Positions 10,039-19,279 of a DNA stretch of 64,000 bases are shown piece after piece. Both the position numbers and the translations under genes were made by a program. Location of the stretch: the NCBI RefSeq assembly GCF_003313245.1, contig NZ_QJSD01000002.1, forward strand, positions 534,979-598,978, given 5' to 3'. Below the pieces are notes generated by a model. The model was given only the letters and a program-made list of their open reading frames with translations. It made no database searches and was not told the DNA's origin. This stretch comes from Primorskyibacter marinus (GTDB lineage: Bacteria; Pseudomonadota; Alphaproteobacteria; Rhodobacterales; Rhodobacteraceae). Each line of letters opens with the position of its first letter. The first letter of the stretch is position 1.

Positions 10039-10965
10039 ATGACCCATTTCCTCGATATTCACACCACTGCGCCGGAGGACCTTCGGCAGATCATTGATTC
10101 CGGCAAGGCGATGAAAAAGGCGCGCCTCGGCCGCCCGAAGGGCACCCCGGATGACGAGCAGCCCCTTTCAGGGCAGATGGTCGCGCTGATCTTTGAAAAG
10201 CCCTCGACCCGGACGCGTGTCAGCTTTGACGTCGGGGTGCGTCAGATGGGCGGGCAGACGATGGTGCTGTCGGGAACGGATATGCAGCTGGGCCATGGTG
10301 AAACAATCGCCGATACGGCCCGCGTGCTGAGCCGCTATGTCGATCTGATCATGATCCGGACATTTGAAGAGGCGACATTGCTGGAAATGGCCGAACATGC
10401 CGATGTGCCGGTGATCAACGGGCTGACAAACCGGACGCATCCCTGCCAGATCATGGCCGATATCATGACGTTCGAGGAACATAACGGTCCGATCGCAGGC
10501 AAGAAGGTTGTCTGGTCGGGCGATGGCAACAATGTCTGTGCGTCCTTCATTCACGCCGCCGGGCAGTTCGGCTTTGATTTCACCTTTACCGGGCCACAGA
10601 CGTTGGACCCCGAACCCGGCTTCATTGAAGAAGCGCGGGCCAAAGGCGTCCGCGTCGAGATCGAGCGCAACCCGATGACAGCGGTTGAGGGGGCGGATCT
10701 GATCGTCACCGACACCTGGGTCAGCATGCATGATCCGCAATCCGCCCGTGAGCGGCGGCATAATCAGCTGCGCGGCTATCAGGTGAACGAACGCCTGATG
10801 GCCAACGCAAAGCCTGACGCGCTGTTCATGCATTGCCTGCCTGCGCATCGCGATGATGAGGCCACGTCCGAGGTGATGGACGGCCCGCATTCTGTGATCT
10901 TTGACGAGGCCGAGAACCGTCTGCACGCGCAAAAGGCTGTCATGCGCTGGTGTCTGGGCGTCTGA
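10039..10965 (+). CDS. argF: ornithine carbamoyltransferase
   Basis: Converts ornithine and carbamoyl phosphate to citrulline. The 308-residue protein contains the carbamoyl-phosphate loop STRTR at 56-60, the RTHPCQ motif near residue 136 and the ornithine-side HCLPAH motif near the C-terminus. Start at 10039 gives the family's usual MTHFLDI opening; a longer frame upstream has no protein-like sequence. The ribosome-binding site is weak. It follows argD and a GNAT gene in the same direction with about 90 bases of space. Confidence 0.95.
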   Translation: MTHFLDIHTTAPEDLRQIIDSGKAMKKARLGRPKGTPDDEQPLSGQMVALIFEKPSTRTRVSFDVGVRQMGGQTMVLSGTDMQLGHGETIADTARVLSRYVDLIMIRTFEEATLLEMAEHADVPVINGLTNRTHPCQIMADIMTFEEHNGPIAGKKVVWSGDGNNVCASFIHAAGQFGFDFTFTGPQTLDPEPGFIEEARAKGVRVEIERNPMTAVEGADLIVTDTWVSMHDPQSARERRHNQLRGYQVNERLMANAKPDALFMHCLPAHRDDEATSEVMDGPHSVIFDEAENRLHAQKAVMRWCLGV

Positions 10966-11003
10966 GCGCCCGCCCTTGTGAGAGCGTGTCGCCGGACCGC
11001 GAG

Positions 11004-11024
11004 GCACCGGCTCAGGGCCGGTGC
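11004..11024 (+). terminator. hairpin between argF and hrpB
   Basis: GCACCGGC and GCCGGTGC pair perfectly around a five-base loop, 39 bases after the argF stop. There is no T-run, so it would be a weak or Rho-assisted terminator. It lies between convergent genes. Confidence 0.45.
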
Positions 11025-11135
11025 GGGTGGCGCTGTAACTGTGGCGTGTCGGTTTGTTGGGATGTTTGGTCGGGCTGTGGCTAAAATCCATTGGACAAGA
11101 TCACCGCCCCCATTCCGCGTCTGGGGGTCGATGCC

Positions 11136-13574
11136 CTATTGCCCGCGTGGCTTGGCCCGCAGCGTCGGATCGGCCTGGGTGGGATCGTCAGGCCAGGGAT
11201 GTCTTGGATAACGGCCGCGCATGTCCTTTCGGACATCCTCATAGGAGGTTGCCCAGAATCCCGGCAGGTCCATGGTTGTCTGCACCGGTCGGCCTGCCGG
11301 GGACAACAGCGTAACCCGCAGCGGTTGTCCCCCGACGGTGGGATGTGTCGTCTGGCCGAACATCTCTTGCAAGCGCAAGCTGATCTCCGGTGCCGCGCCG
11401 GAATAGTCGATCGGGATGCTGCGTCCGAGAGGCGTTGTGAAATGCGCAGGCACGGCCCGGTCCAGCGCCTGCATGTCGTCCCAACCCAGCATCGCCCGCA
11501 ATGCATCGAGCAGATCGAAGCGTTTCCAGTCCTCGGCAGTTCTGATGCCGGTGAGGTAGGGCAGCAACCAATCTTCCAGACCCGCCATCAATGCGTCTTC
11601 GGACATGTCCGGAAGGCGCATCCCATCCGCACGGGCGAGCGTCACCCGTGCCCGGAACAGTTGCGCCTTGGTCGAGAAGGCAAACCCCAACTCGCGCACC
11701 CCGTCCAGCATTGCCCGCGCGATGGCGTCTGCCGGGGCGTCCTTCCACAGCCGGTCATCCAGCGCCAGCGCGCCGTAGCGTTCCTGCTGGCGGGCGACCA
11801 CGCGCCGTTCGCGCCGTGACCATTCACACAGATCGACCCAGGTGATGCGCTCAGCGAAAAGCCCGCGCAACTCAGCCTCGGACAGGGCGATGGCCTGCCG
11901 AATGCGCGCCTCGCGCGGGTTGCCGTCGGTGTCGGTCACGACGATCAGGCGTTGTCCGGCCAGCGGATCAGCCTCGTTCATCACCGCACCCTTGCCGCCT
12001 GACAGCACAAAGCGCGGAGCCTCGCCCTTGCGTCGAAGCCCCACGCGGTCAGGGTAAGCCAGCGCCACCATGCCGGCGGATGAGAGCGGACCAGCGGGCT
12101 TGGCGGATCGCGCCAGGCGTTTTGCCTCGGCGCGAATGCGCGACAACGTGGCGCGGTCGGCAGGCCAGGGCCGCCGGTCTGCATAGGCCTTCGGATCGGC
12201 CAGCGCTTCCAGCCGCAGCGACAGATCCGCGGGCGCACCGCGCAACGGATCACGCTCGGCCAGCAAGGCGGCGAGCGGGGCCGCATCCTGCCCGGCTGTC
12301 ACCAGCATGTGACCAAGGCGCGGATGCAGTGGCAGCGCGGCCAGCGCCTTGCCATGGGCCGTGATGCGGCCCGCGCCATCCAGCGCCCCCAGCATCCGCA
12401 ACAGCGCCTGCGCCTCGGCGAGCGCGCCGGGGTTGGGCGGGGTCAGAAACGGCAACTCGGACGCCTTCGCCCCCCATGCGGCCAGTTCCAGCGCCAACCC
12501 GGTCAAGTCCGCGGTCTCGATCTCGGCCGGCGGATAGGCGGCCAGCGCGCCTTCTTCGCCCTTGGACCACATCCGGTAGGCCACACCGTCGGCGACACGT
12601 CCCGCGCGCCCGGCGCGTTGCGTGGCCTCGGCGCGGGTGACGCGTTCCGTGACCAGCCGCGACATGCCAGAGCCCGGATCGAACCGCGCCCGCCGCGCGC
12701 GCCCCGCATCGATCACCACGCGCACATCCTCGATCGTCAGCGAGGTTTCTGCGATGGATGTAGCCAGCACGATCTTGCGGCGGGTGGGGTCGGCTCGGAT
12801 TGCCGCGCGTTGGTCGGCGAAAGGCATCGCTCCGTAAAGCGGGCGCAGCACGCAGCCCTTTGGCAGACGGCCTGACAAGGCAGTTTCGACCCGCCGGATC
12901 TCGCCTTCGCCCGGCAAGAAAACCAACACCCCGCCGGTTGTTTCGCCAAGCGCCGTCACCACCTGTTCCGCCACGGCCTGCTCCAGCCGGGCGCGCCGGT
13001 CCAACGGTCTGGCCAAATGCCGCGTCTCGACCGGATAGCTCCGCCCCTCCGACGTGACCACCGGCGCGTCCATCAGACCTGCCACCGGCCCTGCATCCAG
13101 TGTCGCCGACATTGCCAGCAACAGCAGATCGTCGCGCAAAGCCTCGGCGATCTCCAGGCACAGCGCCAGACCGAGATCGGCATTCAGCGACCGTTCATGG
13201 AATTCGTCAAAGATCACCGCACCAACGCCCGACAACTCGGGATCGGACTGAATCATGCGCGTCAAGATACCCTCGGTGACCACTTCGATCCGCGTGGCGT
13301 GGCCGGTTTTCGCCTCGCCACGAATGCGGTAGCCCACCCGTGCTCCGACCGCGTCGCCCAGCGATTCTGCCATGCGCTCCGCCGCGGCACGCGCCGCCAG
13401 CCTCCGCGGCTCCAGCATCAGAATGCGCCCCTGCGTCAGGCCCGCCTCCAGCATCGCCAGAGGAACCCGCGTTGTCTTGCCCGCCCCCGGCGGGGCTTGC
13501 AGCACCGCGCGCCCGCGCTTTGCAAGCGCGGCAATCACCTGGGGCAAGACATCATCAATAGGCAGCCGATCCAT
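11136..13574 (-). CDS. hrpB: ATP-dependent RNA helicase HrpB
   Basis: An 812-residue DExH-box helicase. Walker A is APPGAGKTT at 27-35, the DEFH box sits in GAVIFDEFHERS, and the motif VI region is visible as TQRAGRAGR. The C-terminal third is the HrpB-specific extension with the family's ending. The ATG at 13574 gives the MDRLPIDDVLP opening; further upstream the open frame runs through a palindromic repeat and is not coding. It is a monocistronic leftward gene, divergent from meaB. Family members are non-essential and their RNA target is unclear. Confidence 0.93.
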   Translation of the reverse strand: MDRLPIDDVLPQVIAALAKRGRAVLQAPPGAGKTTRVPLAMLEAGLTQGRILMLEPRRLAARAAAERMAESLGDAVGARVGYRIRGEAKTGHATRIEVVTEGILTRMIQSDPELSGVGAVIFDEFHERSLNADLGLALCLEIAEALRDDLLLLAMSATLDAGPVAGLMDAPVVTSEGRSYPVETRHLARPLDRRARLEQAVAEQVVTALGETTGGVLVFLPGEGEIRRVETALSGRLPKGCVLRPLYGAMPFADQRAAIRADPTRRKIVLATSIAETSLTIEDVRVVIDAGRARRARFDPGSGMSRLVTERVTRAEATQRAGRAGRVADGVAYRMWSKGEEGALAAYPPAEIETADLTGLALELAAWGAKASELPFLTPPNPGALAEAQALLRMLGALDGAGRITAHGKALAALPLHPRLGHMLVTAGQDAAPLAALLAERDPLRGAPADLSLRLEALADPKAYADRRPWPADRATLSRIRAEAKRLARSAKPAGPLSSAGMVALAYPDRVGLRRKGEAPRFVLSGGKGAVMNEADPLAGQRLIVVTDTDGNPREARIRQAIALSEAELRGLFAERITWVDLCEWSRRERRVVARQQERYGALALDDRLWKDAPADAIARAMLDGVRELGFAFSTKAQLFRARVTLARADGMRLPDMSEDALMAGLEDWLLPYLTGIRTAEDWKRFDLLDALRAMLGWDDMQALDRAVPAHFTTPLGRSIPIDYSGAAPEISLRLQEMFGQTTHPTVGGQPLRVTLLSPAGRPVQTTMDLPGFWATSYEDVRKDMRGRYPRHPWPDDPTQADPTLRAKPRGQ

Positions 13575-13625
13575 GCCCAGCCTTATGGAACGCACCCCCG
13601 CCGCCGTAAAGCCCGCGCGATCCTG

Positions 13626-13680
13626 CTTCTTCTTGGTCAAAATACTCCGGGGAGCGCGAGGGGCTGGCCCCTCGCTCCTG
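13626..13680 (+). repeat. dispersed palindromic intergenic repeat, copy 2
   Basis: Same element as at 7936-7990, with CTTCTTCTTGGTC at its left and the CGAGGGG/CCCCTCG palindrome at its right. Here it lies between the divergent starts of hrpB and meaB, so it cannot be a terminator of either gene at this place. Confidence 0.85.
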
Positions 13681-13766
13681 TCCCATCTGGGCGCACCAAC
13701 GCTGGTCATCTGGACAATCATGCCGCAAACCATGCAAATGGTGCCAAAGCAGCGAATGAGGGCGGC

Positions 13767-14744
13767 ATGGATATTCCAGACACGGCGCAACGCATCCTTG
13801 CAGGCGAACGTCGCGCCTTGGCGCGGGCGATCACATTGGTGGAAAGCGGGCGCGATGATCATCGCAAGCTCGCGGCGGCCTTGCTGGACGAACTCAAAGG
13901 TGCAGGCCGTCAAGCGTTGCGTATCGGCCTTTCGGGAACACCGGGCGTGGGCAAATCGACCTTTATCGAAACGTTCGGCTGCTTCCTCACCGCCAAGGGC
14001 CTGAAAGTGGCTGTTCTGGCGGTCGATCCGTCCTCTGTCCGCTCCGGCGGGTCCATTCTGGGCGACAAGACCCGGATGGACCGGCTCAGCCGCGACGCCA
14101 ATGCCTTTATTCGCCCCTCACCCAGCCAAAGCCAGTTGGGCGGCGTCGGGCGCCGGTCGCGCGAGGCGGTGGCGCTGTGCGAGGCAGCGGGCTTTGACGT
14201 GGTGCTGATCGAAACCGTTGGGGTGGGACAATCCGAAACCATGGTGGCCGAGATGGCCGATCTTTTCGTGCTGCTGCTGGCACCCGCGGGCGGCGACGAA
14301 TTGCAGGGTGTCAAACGCGGCATCATGGAAATCGCGGATATCATTCTGGTCAACAAGGCGGATGGCGACCTGAAAACGGCAGCCACGCGCACCTGCGCCG
14401 ACTATTCCGGCGCGTTGCGGCTGTTGCGCAAACGCCCTCAGGATCCGGACGGATTTCCCAAGGCAATGACGGTCTCGGCGCTGGAGGATGCAGGCATCCA
14501 AAAAGCCTGGGACGAGATGAATGCCCTGACGGATTGGCGTCGCGACGCGGGGCATTTCGACAGCCGCCGCGCAGCACAGGCCCGGTTCTGGTTCGAGGAA
14601 GAAGTACGCCAATCCTTGCTGTCACGTCTGCGCCGCGAACCCATCAAGGGCGCGTTGGAAACGCTTGCCCGACAGGTTGAAACAGGACAGGCAACGCCCT
14701 CGGGCGCGGCGGTGGAACTTATGCAGACCTATCTGGGCGGCTGA
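13767..14744 (+). CDS. meaB: MeaB/ArgK-family GTPase, methylmalonyl-CoA mutase chaperone
   Basis: A 325-residue SIMIBI-class G protein. Walker A is GTPGVGKST at 57-65, followed by the family's DPSSxRSGGSILGDKTRM block, the ETVGVGQSE switch segment and NKAD as the base-recognition motif. Family members guard and reload the B12 cofactor of methylmalonyl-CoA mutase. No mutase gene is in the window, so its partner must be elsewhere. The ATG at 13767 is preceded by GAGGGCGG. Older annotation calls such genes argK or LAO/AO transport ATPase, a name that is not supported. Confidence 0.92.
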   Translation: MDIPDTAQRILAGERRALARAITLVESGRDDHRKLAAALLDELKGAGRQALRIGLSGTPGVGKSTFIETFGCFLTAKGLKVAVLAVDPSSVRSGGSILGDKTRMDRLSRDANAFIRPSPSQSQLGGVGRRSREAVALCEAAGFDVVLIETVGVGQSETMVAEMADLFVLLLAPAGGDELQGVKRGIMEIADIILVNKADGDLKTAATRTCADYSGALRLLRKRPQDPDGFPKAMTVSALEDAGIQKAWDEMNALTDWRRDAGHFDSRRAAQARFWFEEEVRQSLLSRLRREPIKGALETLARQVETGQATPSGAAVELMQTYLGG

Positions 14745-14748
14745 CCCC

Positions 14749-15579
14749 GTGGCGCGGACCGAAGAGCGCATCTTCAATGGCGGTCACATCCGCGCCAGCC
14801 TGTTCAATCCTGATGCTGCCCGCCTGATTGTCACGTTCCGGCAAAGAGTGGCTGATCCGGGAACGTTCAGCGAGGCCCGCCCGGTTCACAGCTTCATCCG
14901 CCACAACCATGCGCATCTGCACCTTCAAAGCCAGCACAACGATTGGTACATCAATGCCGACACGCTGGCGCTTGCAGACGTTCTGCGGGATGTGACGGCA
15001 CGCTACAGACGTGTCTCTGCCATCGGCTTTTCGATGGGAGGCTATGCGGCGCTGCGATTTTCCAAACCGTTGCGGCTGCGGCAGCTGGTCGCCGTCTCGC
15101 CGCAATTCACGATCTCGCCAAGGGTGCTGCCGGGGGATGCGCGCTATCGTGATTGTGCGGGCGGTTTTGATGATGCCCTGGGCAGTCTGGACGCCACGGC
15201 GCGGCGCGGCCTGCAAGGGGTGATCCTGTGCGATCCGTTCAAGCGGCTGGATGTGGTGAATGCCGAAATGATCCAGACGGTGTTTCCCAATCTACACATC
15301 TGCCGCCTGGGCGGTGGCGGGCATCCGGCAAGCCGCGTCCTGCGGCAGGGCGGGCATTTCGGCGATTTGCAGAAACTTCTGCTGTCAGGCGAGGTAGACC
15401 CGGCGCGCGTCATCGCGCTGCATCGGACCAGCCGCCGCGAATCGGACCATTACTGGGCGCATATCGCGAAGGTTGCGGCGCGCAGACAGCGGCCGGAATT
15501 GGCAGAGTTCGCGGCTGAACGGGCAGCCAGGCTGATTGCTGTCGCACAAGCAGGGCGGAATCCGCCTGATGCCTCTTGA
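14749..15579 (+). CDS. alpha/beta-hydrolase-fold protein
   Basis: A 276-residue protein if the GTG four bases after the meaB stop is the start. The nucleophile elbow GFSMGG places the candidate serine at residue 95, after a long Tyr/Arg-rich segment. A candidate histidine is in the GGGHPASR region after residue 185. The last 60 residues are helical and Ala/Arg-rich. The tight spacing to meaB suggests co-transcription. The substrate is unknown, and the protein looks more like the lineage-specific hydrolase-like proteins of Rhodobacterales than any named esterase. Confidence 0.72.
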   Translation: MARTEERIFNGGHIRASLFNPDAARLIVTFRQRVADPGTFSEARPVHSFIRHNHAHLHLQSQHNDWYINADTLALADVLRDVTARYRRVSAIGFSMGGYAALRFSKPLRLRQLVAVSPQFTISPRVLPGDARYRDCAGGFDDALGSLDATARRGLQGVILCDPFKRLDVVNAEMIQTVFPNLHICRLGGGGHPASRVLRQGGHFGDLQKLLLSGEVDPARVIALHRTSRRESDHYWAHIAKVAARRQRPELAEFAAERAARLIAVAQAGRNPPDAS

Positions 15580-15694
15580 CGGGCTGGGGCATAGGCCCTA
15601 ATGACACCCAACCAGTTTCCGGGCGCTGCTGCGGCAGTGCCTTTTAATATTGGCGAAAGCGAGGCTTTTGCCGGAACCAGACGAGGATGGACAC

Positions 15695-15985
15695 ATGTCG
15701 CGCCGTTGCGAATTGACCGGAAAAGGCCCGATGACTGGCAACAATGTCAGCCATGCCAACAACAAGACCCGCCGTCGTTTCCTGCCGAACCTGAACGACG
15801 TCACGCTGCAATCCGAAGCGCTGGGGCGTGGCATCAAGCTGCGTATCTCGGCTTCGGCACTGCGCAGCGTCGATCACCGGGGTGGGCTGGACGCATATCT
15901 TGCGAAAGCCAAGGACGACACGCTTTCGGCCACCGCGCTGAAAACGAAAAAAGAGATCGCAAAGGCGCTGGCCGCAACGGCCTGA
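15695..15985 (+). CDS. rpmB: 50S ribosomal protein L28
   Basis: A 96-residue ribosomal protein. The N-terminus [20 protein letters not shown] and the following [12 protein letters not shown] are diagnostic. The ATG at 15695 is internal to a slightly longer open frame; the L28 family always starts at this methionine. The conserved cysteine of the N-terminal loop is present. It is followed by a good intrinsic terminator, so the gene is likely transcribed alone. Confidence 0.97.
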   Translation: MSRRCELTGKGPMTGNNVSHANNKTRRRFLPNLNDVTLQSEALGRGIKLRISASALRSVDHRGGLDAYLAKAKDDTLSATALKTKKEIAKALAATA

Positions 15986-16012
15986 CAAGCTTATGATCGA
16001 GGGACAATATGC

Positions 16013-16046
16013 AGCCTCGCCTTTATCGGCGGGGCTGTTTCCTTTT
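16013..16046 (+). terminator. intrinsic terminator of rpmB
   Basis: AGCCTCGCC pairs with GGCGGGGCT (one G-T pair) around a six-base loop, followed by GTTTCCTTTT. It begins 28 bases past the rpmB stop. Confidence 0.75.
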
Positions 16047-16086
16047 GTCGCGTCGAACACCTGGATCTGCTGGCTAGAGTGACGCC

Positions 16087-16452
16087 ATGACACCGGTTTT
16101 CCGCAGCCTTTTCGCAGTGATGCTTGCGCTGGTTCTGACGCTGACGGCGCAGAGCATGGCTTTGGCGCGCGGGCAGACCATGGTGGCGGGGCAGATGGTG
16201 CTGTGCACCGGGGCCGGCGTCGTGACGGTGCAGGTTGATGCCGAAGGCAACCCGGTTTCTCCGTCGCATATCTGCCCCGATTGCGCGCTGAACCTGTTGA
16301 TGGCTGTGGCTGCGGACCCGGTAGAGGTGCTGCCGCACCGCGTGAGAGAGACGCTGGCCTTTCGCGCGGCACTGGTGCGTGTGGGAGGCGTGGACAGTTT
16401 TGCGCCAAAAGCGCGGGGGCCGCCGCCGCGCGATCTGTCAAAACCCGTCTGA
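16087..16452 (+). CDS. exported DUF2946-like protein, probable copper-related
   Basis: A 121-residue protein with an N-terminal signal peptide (hydrophobic residues 8-24, cleavage probably after ALA around 27). The mature part has Cys40 in LCTGAG, then His61, Cys63 and Cys66 in SHICPDC. This spacing recalls DUF2946 proteins, which are often found beside copper genes. The next gene, 45 bases on, encodes a PCu(A)C copper chaperone, so delivery of copper to cytochrome oxidase is a reasonable inference. The cysteine pair could bind Cu(I). No transmembrane segment follows the signal. Confidence 0.68.
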   Translation: MTPVFRSLFAVMLALVLTLTAQSMALARGQTMVAGQMVLCTGAGVVTVQVDAEGNPVSPSHICPDCALNLLMAVAADPVEVLPHRVRETLAFRAALVRVGGVDSFAPKARGPPPRDLSKPV

Positions 16453-16497
16453 GTTATCATATCTACTGACTTCCCAATTACTGACAGGAGAGACCTC

Positions 16498-16935
16498 ATG
16501 TCTTTCATTTCCCGCGCCGTCCTGGCGCTTGCTTTGACTGCCACGCCGCTGTTTGCCGACACTACCGTGATGCATGCGCATGATTCTTATGCGCGCGTGT
16601 CTGGTCCCGGTGCCAAATCGGGGGCTGCCTTCATGATGCTTGAAAACCATGGCGATGAGGCTGACCGGCTGATCGGAGTGGCCTCTGATGTGGCCGAAAA
16701 GGTGGAGCTGCACACCCATATCGACGGCGGCGATGGCGTGATGCAGATGCGTCATGTGCCGGATGGGATTCTTGTGCCTGCTGGCGGTGTTCATATGCTG
16801 GAACGCGGCGCGGATCATGTGATGCTGATGGGGCTGAAGCACCCGCTGGCGCAAGGCGACACTGTCACGCTGACCCTGACCTTCGAGAAGGCAGGTGAGG
16901 TGGTGGTCGAGGTGCCTGTTGATCTTGACCGCTGA
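16498..16935 (+). CDS. periplasmic copper chaperone PCu(A)C
   Basis: A 145-residue exported protein (signal peptide 1-20, cleavage after LFA) with the DUF461/PCu(A)C beta fold. The copper site is recognisable: His72 and Met84, then 21 residues to His106-Val-Met108. The first spacing is one residue longer than the textbook pattern. Such proteins hold Cu(I) in the periplasm and deliver it to the Cu(A) centre of cytochrome oxidase, often with Sco. The start is backed by ACAGGAGAG. It pairs with the upstream Cys-rich exported protein. Confidence 0.9.
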   Translation: MSFISRAVLALALTATPLFADTTVMHAHDSYARVSGPGAKSGAAFMMLENHGDEADRLIGVASDVAEKVELHTHIDGGDGVMQMRHVPDGILVPAGGVHMLERGADHVMLMGLKHPLAQGDTVTLTLTFEKAGEVVVEVPVDLDR

Positions 16936-16995
16936 ATGTTTTCGGGCCGGGGGGACGTTTCTCCTCGGGCGACGCTGCCGCCGTCGGTGAAACGT

Positions 16996-17019
16996 GGGCC
17001 GGGCCTTCGGGTCCGGCCC
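16996..17019. terminator. UUCG-capped hairpin between convergent genes
   Basis: GGGCCGGGCC pairs with GGTCCGGCCC (one G-T pair) around a TTCG loop, between the convergent ends of the copper chaperone and sixA genes. No T-run is present, but the stem is very stable and could serve both sides. Confidence 0.6.
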
Positions 17020-17047
17020 TGGCGCGCGTGGAGAGCGCCAGATGCAA

Positions 17048-17542
17048 TTATGGCTGTTCGGTCAGGTCGCGAGGGGTGATGAAAGCGTCGACCGTGCCGC
17101 TATTGAGCGCCAGGTCGGTCCATCGCGATACATCGAAACCGGCCACAAGCGTCGCGCCGGTCGGATAGGCCCCGAAACGCGGATGGTCAGGCCGGTGCGC
17201 CAACACTTTGGACGCAAAACTTCCGATCCCCGGATTATGTGCGAGAATGAGAACCGTATTCCCGGACGCCCCTTGCAGTGACCGCAGCAGCGTTTCGGGG
17301 GAGGCATGATAGAGGTCCTCCGGATAGGCGACGGATGCACTCAGTTCCAGAAGGTCCAGTGTCTCGCGGGTGCGCGTCGCGGTTGAGCACAGCACCTTGT
17401 CCGGGAGATAACCGTTGCTGCGCAGCCAGGCACCGAGGGCGCGAGCGTTGCGCCTGCCGCGGTCATTCAGCGGGCGGGCGTGGTCCGGCTGGGTAAAGTT
17501 GTCCCAGCTGGATTTGGCGTGACGCATGAGGATCAGGCGCAT
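17048..17542 (-). CDS. SixA-type histidine phosphatase
   Basis: A 164-residue enzyme of the histidine-phosphatase (phosphoglycerate-mutase-like) superfamily. The phosphate-accepting RHA motif is at residues 7-9 (LMRHAKS), and the second catalytic histidine is in ILAHNPG. The small size and the LMRHAKSSW opening match SixA-like proteins, which dephosphorylate phosphohistidine in phosphotransfer proteins. The start overlaps the upstream Fe-S gene by 10 bp. It is the last gene of an argB, Fe-S protein, sixA unit. The true substrate is unknown. Confidence 0.87.
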   Translation of the reverse strand: MRLILMRHAKSSWDNFTQPDHARPLNDRGRRNARALGAWLRSNGYLPDKVLCSTATRTRETLDLLELSASVAYPEDLYHASPETLLRSLQGASGNTVLILAHNPGIGSFASKVLAHRPDHPRFGAYPTGATLVAGFDVSRWTDLALNSGTVDAFITPRDLTEQP

Positions 17543-18222
17543 GTCTGTCCTTTCAGGAAGGCGGCCATGTGAAAGGCGGATTGTGCCGGATCACGGCCCA
17601 ATCGCAGGGAGGCCGGGCATGCCTGTCGCACAAGGCAGCCCATTCGGCAGGCCTGCCCCTGTGCCGAGCGCATATGGGTCGCGCATTTGGCGATGTCATA
17701 ATCCAGATCGGGGGCCAGCGCGCCCACAGGGCAGGCAGTGGTGCAGGGTGCTGCGCAGGACGTACAGGGGGAGGGTGGTGAGGATGGCAGATCCAGCCGG
17801 TCCTGTATTGCGAGGGCAGCACGGAAGCTGACAAGGAGGCCCGCCTGATCCTGCACCAGCAGCCCGGAGGGCGAGACGTGGCTGCGGCCCGAGGCGAGCG
17901 CCCAGGCAATGAAGGGCGGCCATGGCGGGCCGTCAGAGGGGTAAATGGCCTGCGCACCGATCTCTTGCGCCAATGCGCCAGCCTGCCGTTTTGACCAGCG
18001 GTCGAGAGGGTGCGGCGCGCCGTCGGATTTCTCTGGCGATGCGCTGAAGGCGGACCAGAAGCGCGGCTCGTCCGGGCCGAGCAGGAAAAGTGTCTGACAC
18101 CCTTTGGGTGCGGCATCGTCGTGGCCGGGGTGAAACGCCCCGCGAATCGCCAGTGAACGGCTGGCTGCCAGCGTCTCGATCCGCGCATAGCCTGTCGCGG
18201 AAGCGGGGCGTGCCGCGGTCAC
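17533..18222 (-). CDS. 4Fe-4S ferredoxin-domain protein
   Basis: A 229-residue soluble protein whose GTG start overlaps the argB stop (GTGA). The C-terminal third carries two cysteine groups: [13 protein letters not shown] at about 152-164 and a second set, CATH...CRMGC...CP, that supplies the rest of the ligands. Together they look like two 4Fe-4S sites of the QueG-like ferredoxin fold. The N-terminal 140 residues have no recognised catalytic motif and are shorter than in QueG. Its setting between argB and a histidine phosphatase suggests nothing specific. The function is unknown. Confidence 0.72.
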   Translation of the reverse strand: MTAARPASATGYARIETLAASRSLAIRGAFHPGHDDAAPKGCQTLFLLGPDEPRFWSAFSASPEKSDGAPHPLDRWSKRQAGALAQEIGAQAIYPSDGPPWPPFIAWALASGRSHVSPSGLLVQDQAGLLVSFRAALAIQDRLDLPSSPPSPCTSCAAPCTTACPVGALAPDLDYDIAKCATHMRSAQGQACRMGCLVRQACPASLRLGRDPAQSAFHMAAFLKGQTCA

Positions 18223-19106
18223 TCTGGCGTAGGTGCCGGGCTTGGCCGTCGGATGAGCGACCCTGCGCCGTGATCGGTGAACAGCTCCAGCAAGCAGGCG
18301 TTGGACACGCGTCCGTCCAGAATGACCACGGCACGCACGCCCTGTTCGATGGCTTTCAGTGCGGTTTCGGTCTTGGGAATCATGCCGCCCGCGATCGTGC
18401 CATCCGCTGTCATGCGGCGCACGTCATCGGGGGTCATGGCGGTGACGACCTCGCCCGAGGTATCCTTGACGCCGGACACGTCGGTCAGAAGCAGGAGCCG
18501 GTCGGCCTTGAGCGCGCCTGCGATGGCACCCGCCGCAGTGTCGCCGTTGACGTTGAACGTCTCCAGCGGGTCCATGCCGGTGGCCACGGGGGCAACGACC
18601 GGGATGATCCCGGCCGCAAAGAGATCACGCAGGACCTGCACGTTCATCTCGATCGGGCGGCCGACAAAGCCCAGTTCCGGGTCGTCCGCCTCGCAGACCA
18701 TCAGGTCGTCATCCTTGCCCGACAGCCCGACGGCGCGGCCGCCTTCGTCCATGATCGCCTGAACGATGCGTTTGTTGACAAGGCCGGTCAGGACCATCTC
18801 CACCACCTCGACCGTGGCCTGATCGGTGACGCGTTTGCCCCGGACGAATTTGGACTCGATGCCAAGGCGCCCCAGAAGGTCATTGATCATCGGGCCGCCG
18901 CCATGCACCACCACCGGGTTCACGCCGACCTGGCGCATCAGCACGATGTCACGGGCGAATTCAGCCATCGCATCGGCGTCGCCCATCGCGTTGCCGCCGA
19001 ATTTCACCACCACGATGGCACCTGAATAGCGCTGCATGTAGGGCAGGGCTTCTGACAGCGTTCGGGCGGTGGTGATCCAGTCCTGGTTCATGGTGCGCTT
19101 CTTCAT
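18219..19106 (-). CDS. argB: acetylglutamate kinase
   Basis: Phosphorylates N-acetylglutamate in arginine synthesis and is the usual feedback point. The 295-residue protein shows the amino-acid kinase fold: [11 protein letters not shown] near the N-terminus, HGGGPMIND for the substrate, and the C-terminal [11 protein letters not shown] start at 19106 ([10 protein letters not shown]) fits homologues; a start five codons later is also possible, with AAGAAG in front. It is the first gene of a leftward unit with the Fe-S and sixA genes. yihA lies upstream in the same direction, separated by a repeat. Confidence 0.94.
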   Translation of the reverse strand: MKKRTMNQDWITTARTLSEALPYMQRYSGAIVVVKFGGNAMGDADAMAEFARDIVLMRQVGVNPVVVHGGGPMINDLLGRLGIESKFVRGKRVTDQATVEVVEMVLTGLVNKRIVQAIMDEGGRAVGLSGKDDDLMVCEADDPELGFVGRPIEMNVQVLRDLFAAGIIPVVAPVATGMDPLETFNVNGDTAAGAIAGALKADRLLLLTDVSGVKDTSGEVVTAMTPDDVRRMTADGTIAGGMIPKTETALKAIEQGVRAVVILDGRVSNACLLELFTDHGAGSLIRRPSPAPTPE

Positions 19107-19219
19107 CCTTGGCATCCCTGTCGGTCTGCAACGTTTATCGGATGCACAGGCAGAGGGTGCAAGGGGTGCTTTGGGCCGTGTCACGCTGAATGGCTGATGG
19201 TAGAGGGGTTTGGCGCGTG

Positions 19220-19275
19220 CAGGAGCGAGGGGCCGGCCCCTCGCGCTCCCCGGAGTATTTTTGCCAAGAAGAAGG
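19220..19275 (-). repeat. dispersed palindromic intergenic repeat, copy 3 (inverted)
   Basis: The same element as at 7936, in opposite orientation: CGAGGGGCCGGCCCCTCG, then CTCCCCGGAGTATTTTTGCC and AAGAAGAAGG. The loop has CCGG in place of CTGG. It sits between the yihA stop and the argB start, both leftward genes. Confidence 0.85.
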
Positions 19276-19279
19276 GGGG

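Noticed and set aside
12309-12875. Several long frames overlapping hrpB, such as this 188-codon one
   Set aside because: All lie inside the strongly supported hrpB frame and have Arg/Ala/Pro-biased shadow composition.
13575-13913. N-terminal extension of hrpB through the palindromic repeat
   Set aside because: The extra 113 residues include the peptide translation of the dispersed repeat and have no family support; the ATG at 13574 fits homologues.
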